From Segatella copri (GTDB taxonomy: Bacteria > Bacteroidota > Bacteroidia > Bacteroidales > Bacteroidaceae): DNA of 64,000 bases. This document shows positions 18,213-26,508 of the stretch, one piece after another. Within the stretch, counting starts at the first letter, position 1; every line of letters starts with the position of its first letter. The position numbers and the translations under genes were made by a program. The DNA lies in contig NZ_CATKVU010000006.1 in NCBI RefSeq assembly GCF_949820605.1, positions 2,615,001 to 2,679,000 of the forward strand, in the 5' to 3' direction. Under the pieces are notes generated by a model that saw only the letters and a list, made by a program, of their open reading frames with translations, did not search any database and had not been told where the DNA came from.

Positions 18213-20021
18213 TTACTCCTCATACATCTTGTCTATCTCCGCCTTGTAGTTCTTGTTGATGATAGGGCGGCGAATCTTCAAGGTATTGGTCAACTCACCC
18301 GACTCCATAGAGAAGTGGTGAGCCAGGAGGGTAATGCGCTTAATCTGCTCATAATAAGCCAGATTTTGCTGGAGAATCTGGATACGGTCCATCAGCATCT
18401 TCTGCACCTTCTCGTTAGCACACAAATCTTCACGGCAGGTGAAGGCGATATGATGCTCACGTGCCCAGTCCTCCACGAGACGGAACTCTGGAACGACGAG
18501 GGCTGAAACGAACTTGCGCTGGTCGGCAACAACAGCCACCTGATCGATAAACTTATCTACCAGGAGCAACGATTCTACCTGCTGCGGAGCGATATATTTA
18601 CCATTCGATGTCTTGAACAGGTCCTTGATACGCTCGGTGAGATAAAGCTCGCCATCCTTCATGTAGCCGGCATCACCGGTATGGAAGAATCCATCCTTGT
18701 CGAATGCCTTCGCATTGGTGGTATCACGATGATAATAGCCCGGAGTGATGGTAGGACCCTTGAGAAGCACCTCATTATCCTCACCTATCTTTACCTGAAT
18801 GCAGGAGATAGGGCGACCCACCGAACCCAGACTGCGTTTCTTGTCGAGATGATCGCAAGATACGGTAGCAAGACTCTCGGTCAGACCGTAACCCACCACC
18901 ATATTGATACCGATGGCATGTACAAACTCCTCTACTTCCGGACTTACATAAGCACCCGCTGTAGGGAAGATATTCGGTTTTTCCAAGCCCAACTGATTGC
19001 GAACCATGCTCAAAACGGTCTTGTTGATAATTCTATATTCCAACTCCAATGTCAGAGGAGGGCGCTTGCAGTTTGCCAGATATTCTATATTCCGCTTCTT
19101 TCCTACCGCCAAGGCATGGTAGAAGAGTTTCTTCTGGATAGGACCGGCATCATCCATCTTTGCCTTTACGGCGATATACACCTTCTCCCAGAAACGTGGC
19201 ACACTACACATACAGGTAGGATGCATCTCTCTCATACTCTCCTGAATTTCATGAGGATAAGTATTGATGATGAGTTCGGCACCTTCGCTCAAGCAGAGAT
19301 ATGCCCATCCACGCTCAAAGATATGGGTGAATGGAAGGAAGTCGATGACACGGTCCTTTTCGGTAACAGGAATGCACTCATTGTTTGCCTTCAAAGCAGC
19401 ATAATACTGGCTATAGGTCAGCATCACGCCCTTGCTATCTCCAGTTGTTCCACTGGTATAGAGGATATTAGCCAAGTCATCCATACTTGCCTGTTTGTAG
19501 AGTTCCTCTACCTCCGTCTGACGAGGAAGATTCTCTCCCAGCTTCAGGAAGTCCTTGAAATAGAGGGCTGCAGGATCGTGGGTACTGATGCGTACGCTTG
19601 AATCGAAGATGATGATACGCTCCAGAGATGGACAGAGGGCAAAGATACGGTGAGCCTTGTCATACTGCTCCTGTTCGCCAACAAAGAGGAAGCGAATCTG
19701 CGCATCATTAATCATATATTGAATCTGCTGCTCGCTGCTGTTGGCATAGAAAGGCACAGAGGTAACTCTGATACCGTACGCACCGAAGTCGGTGTACAGA
19801 TAATGCACACAGTTCTGCGAGAAGACTGCGATTTTGTCAAGAGGTTTAGCCCCAAGATTCAGGAGGGCATTGCTCACTTGTTTCACTCTTAAGGAAAAGA
19901 GGTTGAATGAAACCGATTGCCACTGGTCGCTGCCAAACTTTCTGAAAGTTAAAGCAGTTTTCTCTCCCCATTTCTTGGCGAGATTATGTACCAGTACCGA
20001 AAGATGACTATTAATCTGCAT
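18213..20021 (-). CDS. Long-chain fatty acid-CoA ligase (AMP-forming)
   Basis: Activates fatty acids to acyl-CoA through an acyl-adenylate. It has 602 residues from the ATG at 20021 (MQINSHLSVLVHNLAKKWGE). The adenylation P-loop is ILYTSGTTGDSKGVML, the A5 motif is VGYGLTES, and the C-terminal hinge is FFHTGDAGYMKDG, then RIKDLFKTSNGKYIAPQQVE. The frame is open for another 115 codons upstream, but that part overlaps the divergent M20 gene and precedes the predicted promoter, so the shorter start is used. Confidence 0.92.
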   Translation of the reverse strand: MQINSHLSVLVHNLAKKWGEKTALTFRKFGSDQWQSVSFNLFSLRVKQVSNALLNLGAKPLDKIAVFSQNCVHYLYTDFGAYGIRVTSVPFYANSSEQQIQYMINDAQIRFLFVGEQEQYDKAHRIFALCPSLERIIIFDSSVRISTHDPAALYFKDFLKLGENLPRQTEVEELYKQASMDDLANILYTSGTTGDSKGVMLTYSQYYAALKANNECIPVTEKDRVIDFLPFTHIFERGWAYLCLSEGAELIINTYPHEIQESMREMHPTCMCSVPRFWEKVYIAVKAKMDDAGPIQKKLFYHALAVGKKRNIEYLANCKRPPLTLELEYRIINKTVLSMVRNQLGLEKPNIFPTAGAYVSPEVEEFVHAIGINMVVGYGLTESLATVSCDHLDKKRSLGSVGRPISCIQVKIGEDNEVLLKGPTITPGYYHRDTTNAKAFDKDGFFHTGDAGYMKDGELYLTERIKDLFKTSNGKYIAPQQVESLLLVDKFIDQVAVVADQRKFVSALVVPEFRLVEDWAREHHIAFTCREDLCANEKVQKMLMDRIQILQQNLAYYEQIKRITLLAHHFSMESGELTNTLKIRRPIINKNYKAEIDKMYEE

Positions 20022-20044
20022 AAGCTTATATTTATATTCTGATG

Positions 20045-20075
20045 CAAAGATAATAGAATTTGTTAAGAACACAAA
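20045..20075 (-). promoter_or_regulatory. Consensus promoter of the acyl-CoA ligase
   Basis: Minus-strand TTTG (20072-20075), 19 nt, TATCTTTG (20045-20052). Transcription should start near 20038, giving a leader of under 20 nt. Confidence 0.75.
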
Positions 20076-20116
20076 ATAAAAAGATATTTTTTCCACTTTA
20101 TCTGCTCTTTTTTTCG

Positions 20117-20124
20117 TATCTTTG
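20117..20124 (+). promoter_or_regulatory. -7 box of the M20 deacylase gene
   Basis: TATCTTTG followed by C, 26 bp before the ATG; the -33 position is T-rich but not TTTG. It is divergent from the acyl-CoA ligase promoter. Confidence 0.55.
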
Positions 20125-20150
20125 CAGAAAAAACAAAGAATAGAGAGATT

Positions 20151-21215
20151 ATGATGACACAAGAAGAATATGTAAGCGATGCCGTGGATTTGCTGAAAAA
20201 GCTCATCGCCACCCCATCTGTAAGCAGAAACGAGAAGGAGGCTGCCGACATCATGGAGCAGACCATCCGCAAATATGGTTTCGAACCTCATCGTGAGGCG
20301 AACAACATCTGGATTATCGACCCTCATTACGATGAGAGCCGACCTACCCTGCTGCTCAACGCTCACATCGATACCGTGAAGCCTGTGGCTTCATGGACGC
20401 GCAACCCGTTTTCACCGGATGTTGAAGAGGGTGTACTTTATGGTTTGGGCAGCAACGATTGCGGCGGCGGACTCTGTTCGCTCCTCCAGATATTCAGAAT
20501 GCTGACCGCAAAGCCTCAGCAGTATAATCTTATCTATCTGGCATCCGCCGAAGAAGAGGTGTCGGGAAAGGATGGCATTACCCGTGCCCTGCCTTTGCTT
20601 CCGCATATCGACCTTGCCATCGTAGGTGAACCTACCGGCATGAACCCGGCTGTTGCCGAAAAGGGACTGATGGTGCTGGATGTGATTGCTCACGGAAAGA
20701 GCGGTCATGCTGCCCGCAACGAGGGAGTAAACGCTATCTACGAGGCATTGGATGATATGCGATGGATTCGTGACTATAAGTTTGAGAAAGTGAGCGAGTT
20801 CCTGGGACCTACCAAGATGACGCTTACCGTAGTGAATGCCGGAACCCAGCACAATGTGATTCCGGATAAGTGTACGATGCTTGTGGATATCCGCACCAAC
20901 GAGTTTTACGACAACGAGGAGGTTTACGAGTTTATCTGCCAGCACCTGAAGAGCGAGGTGAAGGCCCACAGTTTCCGTCTGAAGTCATCCCGCATCGACC
21001 CGGCGCATCCTCTTATCAGGAAATGTGTAGCCATGGGCATGAAGCCGTTCGGCAGTCCTACCCTCAGCGACCAGGCTCTGATGCACTTCCCATCCTTCAA
21101 ACTGGGTCCGGGCGAATCTTCCCGCTCCCATTCAGCCGATGAATTTATCAAAATAAGCGAGATAGCTGATGCTATCGCCAAATACAAAGAGCTCTTAGAT
21201 GGCGCTGCCATCTAA
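20151..21215 (+). CDS. M20 metallopeptidase, probable N-acyl-ornithine deacylase (ArgE-like)
   Basis: Zinc-dependent hydrolase of 354 residues. The metal ligands and catalytic residues typical of M20 enzymes are visible: HID in LLNAHIDTVKP, the bridging Asp in GLGSNDCGGG, the Glu pair in LASAEEEVSG, Glu in AIVGEPTGMNPAV, and the C-terminal His in RSHSADEF. In Bacteroidetes this type often serves arginine synthesis on N-acetyl- or N-succinyl-ornithine; no other arg gene is nearby, so the substrate is tentative. Its last eight codons lie inside a perfect 16-bp hairpin. Confidence 0.8.
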   Translation: MMTQEEYVSDAVDLLKKLIATPSVSRNEKEAADIMEQTIRKYGFEPHREANNIWIIDPHYDESRPTLLLNAHIDTVKPVASWTRNPFSPDVEEGVLYGLGSNDCGGGLCSLLQIFRMLTAKPQQYNLIYLASAEEEVSGKDGITRALPLLPHIDLAIVGEPTGMNPAVAEKGLMVLDVIAHGKSGHAARNEGVNAIYEALDDMRWIRDYKFEKVSEFLGPTKMTLTVVNAGTQHNVIPDKCTMLVDIRTNEFYDNEEVYEFICQHLKSEVKAHSFRLKSSRIDPAHPLIRKCVAMGMKPFGSPTLSDQALMHFPSFKLGPGESSRSHSADEFIKISEIADAIAKYKELLDGAAI

Positions 21216-21223
21216 GAGCTCTG
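21189..21223. terminator. Perfect 16-bp hairpin over the M20 stop codon
   Basis: AGAGCTCTTAGATGGC (21189-21204), loop GCT, and its exact complement (21208-21223). The stop codon 21213-21215 lies inside the 3' arm. It sits between convergent genes. No T-run follows, so it may protect 3' ends or separate transcripts rather than act as a classic terminator. Confidence 0.7.
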
Positions 21224-21258
21224 CTCAATTCATCTATATTATATGTTTACCTGCAGAA

Positions 21259-23460
21259 TTACTTCACTACCTGTTCAGTAGAGGCATTCTCGCCATTAAC
21301 AGGAGTACCGGCAGTACCATCGTTGATAAAGAACTTAGCCTTGAGATATGCCGTAGGAATCTGAACCTTATACCAACCAGTCTTACCATTATGAGAAGCA
21401 GAGGCATCGTAAGTCATCTTGACTCCTGGCCATGCGGTAGAAGATGTTTTACCATTATAGAAGTAGCAATAAACATTCTCCCAGTTGGAAGCGTTATCGA
21501 AGTAAACATACTCTGGATCAACGATCTCATCTTCATGTACCTTGGTCACAGTAGTGCTGTATGTTCCGTCAACATAGTAGCCGTGGTTGACAAAGTCCAC
21601 GTCAGCAGTTATCTTATTTCCATTACCATCCAAGAAAATGAGTTGAGCAGGAGCAGTTGTCTCGGTGCCATCATAAGTCCACTTGAAGACATTCTTTCCA
21701 GAAACACTCTTACCTACAAGAGGCAACTTTTTATTGATAGCATCATTCCATTCACCAGCATACTTAATTACAGGCTTAACCTTGTTATTCCATACATATA
21801 CGGCTGCTGCCGCATTGGATGTCTCCAAGAAACAGGAGATTTCGTCAGCCTTGCCCAATTCTGGAACGTAAGCCTTCACCTTCTTGTAAGTTACCGAACC
21901 TGTTTCTGTCTTGCCTTCCTTGTCAGTTGCACCCCAAGTGATAGTAACATTCTTACCATAGGCAACATCAGCACCTACAGTAAACTGCTTGTCAGCAGTA
22001 AAATCCTGCTTAGCACCATCATTCACCTGAATCCAGGCAGAAACAGCATTCAAAGGAGTAGCAGTCACAGTGAGCGTCTCATCAGAGAAGGCTGTACCAT
22101 CAGCTGGATTGAAAACAACCTCAGGAGGCAGCACAATAGAACCAGCATTATAGATGACAGCAATACCTGACTCGTCAACATGACCAGAGATTGTAGAAGC
22201 ATTGACGGTGAAAGCACCACCGCCTACCATATCCTTATAAGTACCAGGCTTGAGCCACTTGCCGTCGCCAGCACCATTGGCTACAGTCACGTCACGGTCA
22301 GAACCATTTCCCAATACGATAATAGCGCCACTCTTACGAACCTGAGCACAAACGCCATTACCTTTTACATAATAGTTTGGCTCGCCGGCACAAACGTTGT
22401 GCATGTAGTTTACCTGAGCTACTTCAGCATCTTTGAAGTGAACACTTCCCTTATCACCAAATTTGATAGCTCCCTTATCCTTCTGGAAAGGACGAGAGAA
22501 ATAAAGAGCGGTAGCTCCATTGTTTCCTGCTACAACTGCATAAGCACGGTCGATAACATTCTGGCTTTTATTCTTTGACTCACCACCATCGTTGGCATAA
22601 GTATCATGGCTTTCACCCCAATAAACCAACTTTTCTGTCTTTGCTTTTCTCTGATTGAAATTGCCAACAGATCCATTGATAGAACCACCAGCGAAAGAAT
22701 CGGCAAAGCCGTTACCATAACCATTATCGGTAATACTCATGTAGGTCTGATACTCTGGGAAAAGGGTCTTATCATCACCACCAGTACCATCAAGGATCTC
22801 ACCATAGTTGTACATCTCCTGATCCACCACATTCTGCATAAAAGAGTCACCCTCAGAAGGCAAACCAATGTGCTTGATAGCATCCCAACGTACACCATCC
22901 ACACCACAGGCCTTCAAATCCTGGATGTATTGTTTGATGATGGCTTGCACAGTAGGATTGTTGGTATCGAGGTCCCACATTCCAATCATACCAAATGTAA
23001 CCTGATGGCGGTCATTCCAGTTACCCACACCAAATCGTTCATGATAAAGACTCGCGTCCTTCAAGCGTGCAGCCACGTTAGGATGGTCGGTATGGTTGGC
23101 AACAACATCCACAATTACCTTGACACCATACTCATGAGCCTTAGCACAGAGGACCTTCAGGTCAGCTTCAGTACCAAGACCATTACCTATTTTAAAATCG
23201 TATGGACGATAAACATCATACCAGACGGATCCTTTACCTGCTCTTTCGTGAACAGGAGAAGTCTGAACGGCAGTAAAGCCTGCCTTGGCGATATTAGGAA
23301 TTTCTTCCTGGATATCTGCCAACGTCCAGTCGAAACAATGAAGGATGACACCATCCTGAATATTGTCTTTAAGACCATATTTGTTGTCTGCAAAGATGTT
23401 GGATGCCATGCTGAAGAGCATCACCAACATCAGAAGACCATAATTGATTGTCTTTTTCAT
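21259..23460 (-). CDS. GH13 alpha-amylase with tandem starch-binding domains
   Basis: Endo-acting starch hydrolase of 733 residues with signal peptide MKKTINYGLLMLVMLFSMASNIFA. The conserved regions are VIVDVVANH, GVRWDAIKH (nucleophile Asp), YGEILDG (acid/base Glu) and YWGESHDTYAN (third acid). After the barrel come Ig-like/starch-binding segments: ISCFLETSN...VYVWNNKV and YVYFDNASNWENVYCYFYN, both CBM26-like and both also present in the upstream protein. It ends at ASTEQVVK, without the sorting-like tail of its neighbour. Its start is 9 bp after that gene's stop, so they form one transcript. Confidence 0.92.
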   Translation of the reverse strand: MKKTINYGLLMLVMLFSMASNIFADNKYGLKDNIQDGVILHCFDWTLADIQEEIPNIAKAGFTAVQTSPVHERAGKGSVWYDVYRPYDFKIGNGLGTEADLKVLCAKAHEYGVKVIVDVVANHTDHPNVAARLKDASLYHERFGVGNWNDRHQVTFGMIGMWDLDTNNPTVQAIIKQYIQDLKACGVDGVRWDAIKHIGLPSEGDSFMQNVVDQEMYNYGEILDGTGGDDKTLFPEYQTYMSITDNGYGNGFADSFAGGSINGSVGNFNQRKAKTEKLVYWGESHDTYANDGGESKNKSQNVIDRAYAVVAGNNGATALYFSRPFQKDKGAIKFGDKGSVHFKDAEVAQVNYMHNVCAGEPNYYVKGNGVCAQVRKSGAIIVLGNGSDRDVTVANGAGDGKWLKPGTYKDMVGGGAFTVNASTISGHVDESGIAVIYNAGSIVLPPEVVFNPADGTAFSDETLTVTATPLNAVSAWIQVNDGAKQDFTADKQFTVGADVAYGKNVTITWGATDKEGKTETGSVTYKKVKAYVPELGKADEISCFLETSNAAAAVYVWNNKVKPVIKYAGEWNDAINKKLPLVGKSVSGKNVFKWTYDGTETTAPAQLIFLDGNGNKITADVDFVNHGYYVDGTYSTTVTKVHEDEIVDPEYVYFDNASNWENVYCYFYNGKTSSTAWPGVKMTYDASASHNGKTGWYKVQIPTAYLKAKFFINDGTAGTPVNGENASTEQVVK

Positions 23461-23469
23461 ATTCTGCTA

Positions 23470-24285
23470 TTATTTTCTGATGATTACTTTCTTACCATTA
23501 TGAATATAGAGTCCTGGCTGAGCAGGCTTGCTGATACGGACACCTGTGATAGAATACCAGGCATCATCGGTTGTCTTCTTCACAGCTGTGATGGTAGTAT
23601 TCTCTATGGCTGTAACAACCTTACCGTTTACATAAACCGTTTCTCCCTGAAGAGTTGAACCTGCTTCGCCATTATTGATGACGAAACAACCTGTAAGGAA
23701 AGCAGCAGGAACCTCCAAAGAATAATAGCCTTTCTTGCCGTTATACTCAGTCTCTTCGTCGAGCTGCATCTTCACGCCAGGCCATTCTACAGAAGCCTCA
23801 GTTCCGTTATAAATATAGCAATATACATTCTTCAGGTTCTCTATTGTATTATCAAAGAACACCTTTACCTTGCCTGCAGGAGCAGTCTCAATGGTCTTGG
23901 TATATTTACCTTCTACGTAATAACCATGATTCTTGAATTCCTGATCACCGCCATTCAGCTTCTGCCCACCATCATGAGTAAAAATCACACCTGTAGGGAT
24001 TTCAGTTCCACCTGTATAAGTCCATTTAAAGACTTTCTTGCCATCTTTAGTTCCCATCAAGGTCATGGCATCTCCAGGCCAAGCAGCAGTAGTAAACTGT
24101 TTAACCTTGTCATTCCAGGCCCAAATTTTGGCATTGTCATAACTTGTTTCCAAGAACACGGAGATTTCATTTTCCGTTACCACTGGTGTATAGTCTGCCG
24201 CAAGTGCTGAAACTGGAGCCATGAAGGTCATGCTCAGCAGCAATACCAGTGTACAAATCAACGTATAAAATTTCTGCATAAACAA
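23470..24285 (-). CDS. Secreted starch-binding protein with sorting-like C-terminus
   Basis: It has 271 residues and a signal peptide ending near VSALA. No catalytic domain is visible. Two CBM26-like modules (EISVFLETSYDNAKIWAWND and VFFDNTIENLKNVYCYIYN) match modules at the amylase C-terminus. The end, DAWYSITGVRISKPAQPG then LYIHNGKKVIIRK, resembles a type IX sorting domain and the tail of the small protein at 11511-11867. It probably binds starch at the surface for the amylase; the partnership is inferred from domain sharing and the 9-bp gap. Confidence 0.8.
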   Translation of the reverse strand: MFMQKFYTLICTLVLLLSMTFMAPVSALAADYTPVVTENEISVFLETSYDNAKIWAWNDKVKQFTTAAWPGDAMTLMGTKDGKKVFKWTYTGGTEIPTGVIFTHDGGQKLNGGDQEFKNHGYYVEGKYTKTIETAPAGKVKVFFDNTIENLKNVYCYIYNGTEASVEWPGVKMQLDEETEYNGKKGYYSLEVPAAFLTGCFVINNGEAGSTLQGETVYVNGKVVTAIENTTITAVKKTTDDAWYSITGVRISKPAQPGLYIHNGKKVIIRK

Positions 24286-24319
24286 AATGTATTAAGTTTG
24301 AATTATAAGATTTCGTCGG

Positions 24320-24327
24320 CAAAAATA
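24320..24327 (-). promoter_or_regulatory. -7 box of the starch-binding/amylase unit
   Basis: Minus-strand TATTTTTG followed by C, 35 bp before the start codon at 24285; no clear -33 box. Confidence 0.5.
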
Positions 24328-24367
24328 AGAATACTTGTTGAAAAACTGATGAAGAAAAGTTGAATAA

Positions 24368-24430
24368 ATAGCATAAAAAAAAGACAATCGTTTGCACAAT
24401 TTGCAAGCGTATGCCTTTTTTTTATGCTAT
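24368..24430. terminator. Orphan 63-nt hairpin abutting array 2
   Basis: Perfect 16-bp arms (24368-24383 and 24415-24430), each with eight A or T, and an inner 8-bp stem (CGTTTGCA/TGCAAGCG, one wobble). It works as a terminator shape on both strands, yet no annotated gene reads into it. Its right end touches the first unit of repeat array 2. Confidence 0.7.
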
Positions 24431-24672
24431 TTACTCAAGTGGCTCAATCAGCTTACTCAAGTGGTTCAATCAGACTACTCAAGTGGCTCAATCAGCGAGT
24501 ACAGTCGACTGCGTAACCCGATACAGTCGAATCCTTAACCCGATGCAGTCATATCCTTAACCCGATGCAGTCGAATCCTTAACCCGATGCAGTCGAATCC
24601 TTAACCCAACGCAGCTATATCCTTAACCCAGTTCAGCCACATCAGTTGGTAAACGGAAGTACATTATTTGTT
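24431..24672. repeat. 22-bp-periodic drifting repeat array 2 (11 units)
   Basis: Exactly 242 bp, or 11 units of 22 bp. Units 1-3 carry ACTCAAGTGGCTCAATCAG. Units 5-9 (24519-24628) carry ATCCTTAACCCGATGCAGTC-like sequence. The last unit and the bases after it (AAACGGAAGTACATTATTTG, TTTACCTC) match the end of array 1 with few changes. In array 1 that end runs into the stop codon of the regulator; here no gene remains. Confidence 0.9.
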
Positions 24673-24690
24673 TACCTCATTTGAGCGCTC

Positions 24691-24803
24691 AATAACTACC
24701 AGGGAGAATTACCTTTTTTTGATGACTACCAGGGCTAATAATAGCTACCATCAGGGAGAATCATGGTTCTTCAGAATATGCCCGAATAACTACCAGGGAG
24801 AAT
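24691..24803. repeat. Iteron-like direct repeats upstream of rep
   Basis: A 19-bp sequence, AATAACTACCAGGGAGAAT, occurs identically at 24691-24709 and 24785-24803. Two degenerate copies lie between (GACTACCAGGGCTAAT at 24724-24739; GCTACCATCAGGGAGAAT around 24744-24761). All point the same way. Rep_3 initiators bind direct repeats near their genes, so these may be an origin; spacing is irregular, which weakens the case. Confidence 0.6.
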
Positions 24804-24979
24804 CTTAAAAATACGAAATACTGAATATCAAGCAGTTAGGTGCAGATTTTTCTATCCTACACTATACCAAGTATATTATATATATACATTTACATCTTTT
24901 ACACTATACGTAATACGGGAGGAAAAAGATTTTTTTTTCAACAAAACAGCTATTAAAATGCATTTTTTCTCTTCAAAAA

Positions 24980-25011
24980 TTTGCATAAGTCTGAAAGAAA
25001 TATTACTTTTG
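24980..25011 (+). promoter_or_regulatory. Consensus promoter of the structured RNA/rep transcript
   Basis: TTTG (24980-24983), 20 nt, TACTTTTG (25004-25011): a full Bacteroidetes match. Expected start is near 25018, the first base of the first RNA stem. Confidence 0.8.
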
Positions 25012-25017
25012 CAACAT

Positions 25018-25301
25018 GAAAGCGCGGAGAATGCGATTCTCCTCCCGATGAAGGACACCGGGAATTGCTTTCGGTTAAGGATTAGAACATAGCTCATTGA
25101 GTAGGATTCAGCCCCAAAAGGTGAGTGATCAAACTGTAATCCTTACAGGGCATTCTATGCCTGATAAATTTGATGAAAATTTATCGGCATGGATGCAGAG
25201 TAAGGACATAAGTTTGACAGCAAGAGAAAAGGCTGAAACTCCTTCCATCACGGATTGAGAATTTTTATCTTGTTATGTTATCCTTACTCCAATTCCATGC
25301 C
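25018..25301 (+). ncRNA. Ornate structured RNA, leader of the rep gene (class unknown)
   Basis: No ORF is supported. Stems seen by eye: GAAAGC (25018-25023) with GCTTTC (25067-25072), closing a three-way junction with GGAGAA/TTCTCC (25026-25031, 25037-25042) and CCCG/CGGG (25044-25047, 25059-25062); TAAGGATTA (25076-25084) with TAATCCTTA (25137-25145); a hairpin at 25146-25163; GATAAATTT/AAATTTATC (25163-25171, 25177-25185); GGCATGGA (25186-25193) with TCCATGCC (25294-25301); GAGTAAGGA (25198-25206) with TCCTTACTC (25281-25289); and AGTTT-CAGC/GCTG-AAACT (25211-25240). No terminator lies before the rep start at 25373, so it is either a long 5' leader or a processed RNA. I cannot match it to a named family. 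Confidence 0.6.
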
Positions 25302-25372
25302 GGTTTTCAATAAACAACAACAAGACTTGCCCCAATCGGTAGGCCACTAACAATTAAAAGAGAAAACTAACA

Positions 25373-26494
25373 ATGGAACAATTTAATCAACAGCATCCGG
25401 GCGGGCAGCAGGCCTTCCCTCAGACAAATCAACAAGAGAAACAACTGATAGCCATCCTTGGCGTACAGGGATTGTCTTACCAGAACTATTCTGTGGTAGA
25501 ACTCAAAATCGTTCTACAGATTATCAAGCATGCCCAGAAAGCCATCTTGGGCTATGTGATCCCTTATCAGGTAACTTCACAGACTTTTAATGGATTCACC
25601 GCAGAACAGAGAGCTGCAGGCCACACCGATGTCATCATGAAACTGTCGGAGTTTAAATTTGGAACTGGACATTATCCGCAATTGCGCGATGCCATCCAGC
25701 GTATAGAATCCAAGCCCATCCAGCTGCCGTTCAAGCAGGGCGACCAGACCTACTACCGGAAATTTGCATGCCTGTTTAAGAGTGAGATATACCAAGACCG
25801 GCACAAGAACTGGATGGTAAAATTCCGCTTCGACAACAACGTGATACGGTTTTTCTACAATTTCGACAAGGGAGTCAGCCGTATCGACCTCAATGCCATC
25901 AACCAATGCCGCAGCGCATCGAGCATCAAGTTATATCTCATCATGAACTGCTGGGCTGTAAAGGGATTCACCATCAGCAAAACGGCACGTATCCAGCAAC
26001 TGATGCATGGCAGGGAAGATTACTACAAGACCTGGTCGGCACTGGACAACAAATGTCTGACTTTTGCCTGCAAAGACCTCAAGCGCCTTTACCGGAACCA
26101 CATCATCGACCAGTATCTTACCTATAAACCTTTCTTTCTGGAGGAGGGTAAAAAAGAGAAGCATCACCTGCCCGAACACATCACCTTTACCCTGCACGAC
26201 CGTCGCACTTCTGGCGAAACTGCGGAGGGTGCAGAAGTGAGCAGCGAACTGAGAGGACAGCGGAGCAAACTGAAACTCCGGCTGCAATGCAATTATGATG
26301 TGAGCGAGAAGAAGGCTGACCAGCTGAGCGGCTATCTCAGGTTAGATATGATTGGCGACCTGGAGGACTTCTTCCTGCGAAAGGATTATTACATAGCCAA
26401 CTGCAGGCGTTCGAACAAGAAGATGAACATGGGTGGCTATATGACCACAGCCATGATAGGTTTCTTTAAGGATCATGGTGTAGAAGGATTGTAA
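25373..26494 (+). CDS. Rep_3-type replication initiator-like protein
   Basis: It has 373 residues. The pattern of an N-terminal winged-helix region, a stretch like FGTGHYPQLRDAIQRIESKPI, then FRFDNNVIRFFYNFDKG, SASSIKLYLIMNCWAVKGF and a second winged helix (DYYKTWSALDNKCLTFACKD) fits plasmid RepB/Rep_3 initiators, in which two winged helices bind iterons. The N-terminus is Gln-rich. No mobilisation, partition or integrase gene is near, so it may be a chromosomal relic or domesticated initiator. The next gene follows 14 bp later. Confidence 0.7.
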   Translation: MEQFNQQHPGGQQAFPQTNQQEKQLIAILGVQGLSYQNYSVVELKIVLQIIKHAQKAILGYVIPYQVTSQTFNGFTAEQRAAGHTDVIMKLSEFKFGTGHYPQLRDAIQRIESKPIQLPFKQGDQTYYRKFACLFKSEIYQDRHKNWMVKFRFDNNVIRFFYNFDKGVSRIDLNAINQCRSASSIKLYLIMNCWAVKGFTISKTARIQQLMHGREDYYKTWSALDNKCLTFACKDLKRLYRNHIIDQYLTYKPFFLEEGKKEKHHLPEHITFTLHDRRTSGETAEGAEVSSELRGQRSKLKLRLQCNYDVSEKKADQLSGYLRLDMIGDLEDFFLRKDYYIANCRRSNKKMNMGGYMTTAMIGFFKDHGVEGL

Positions 26495-26508
26495 AAAATA
26501 TAAAGCTT

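Noticed and set aside
20022..20366. N-terminal extension of the acyl-CoA ligase
   Set aside because: It overlaps the divergent M20 gene and lies upstream of a consensus promoter; the family starts at MQINSHL.
24724..24735. 16S rRNA fragment (GACTACCAGGG)
   Set aside because: The match to a 16S segment stops after 11 bases, and the word is part of a local direct repeat.
24876..25097. Leftward 73-codon ORF across the rep promoter
   Set aside because: It crosses a consensus promoter and structured RNA, with no family motif and composition of random AT-rich DNA.
25018..25301. RNase P RNA, tmRNA or SRP RNA
   Set aside because: None of the conserved sequence blocks of these RNAs could be found.
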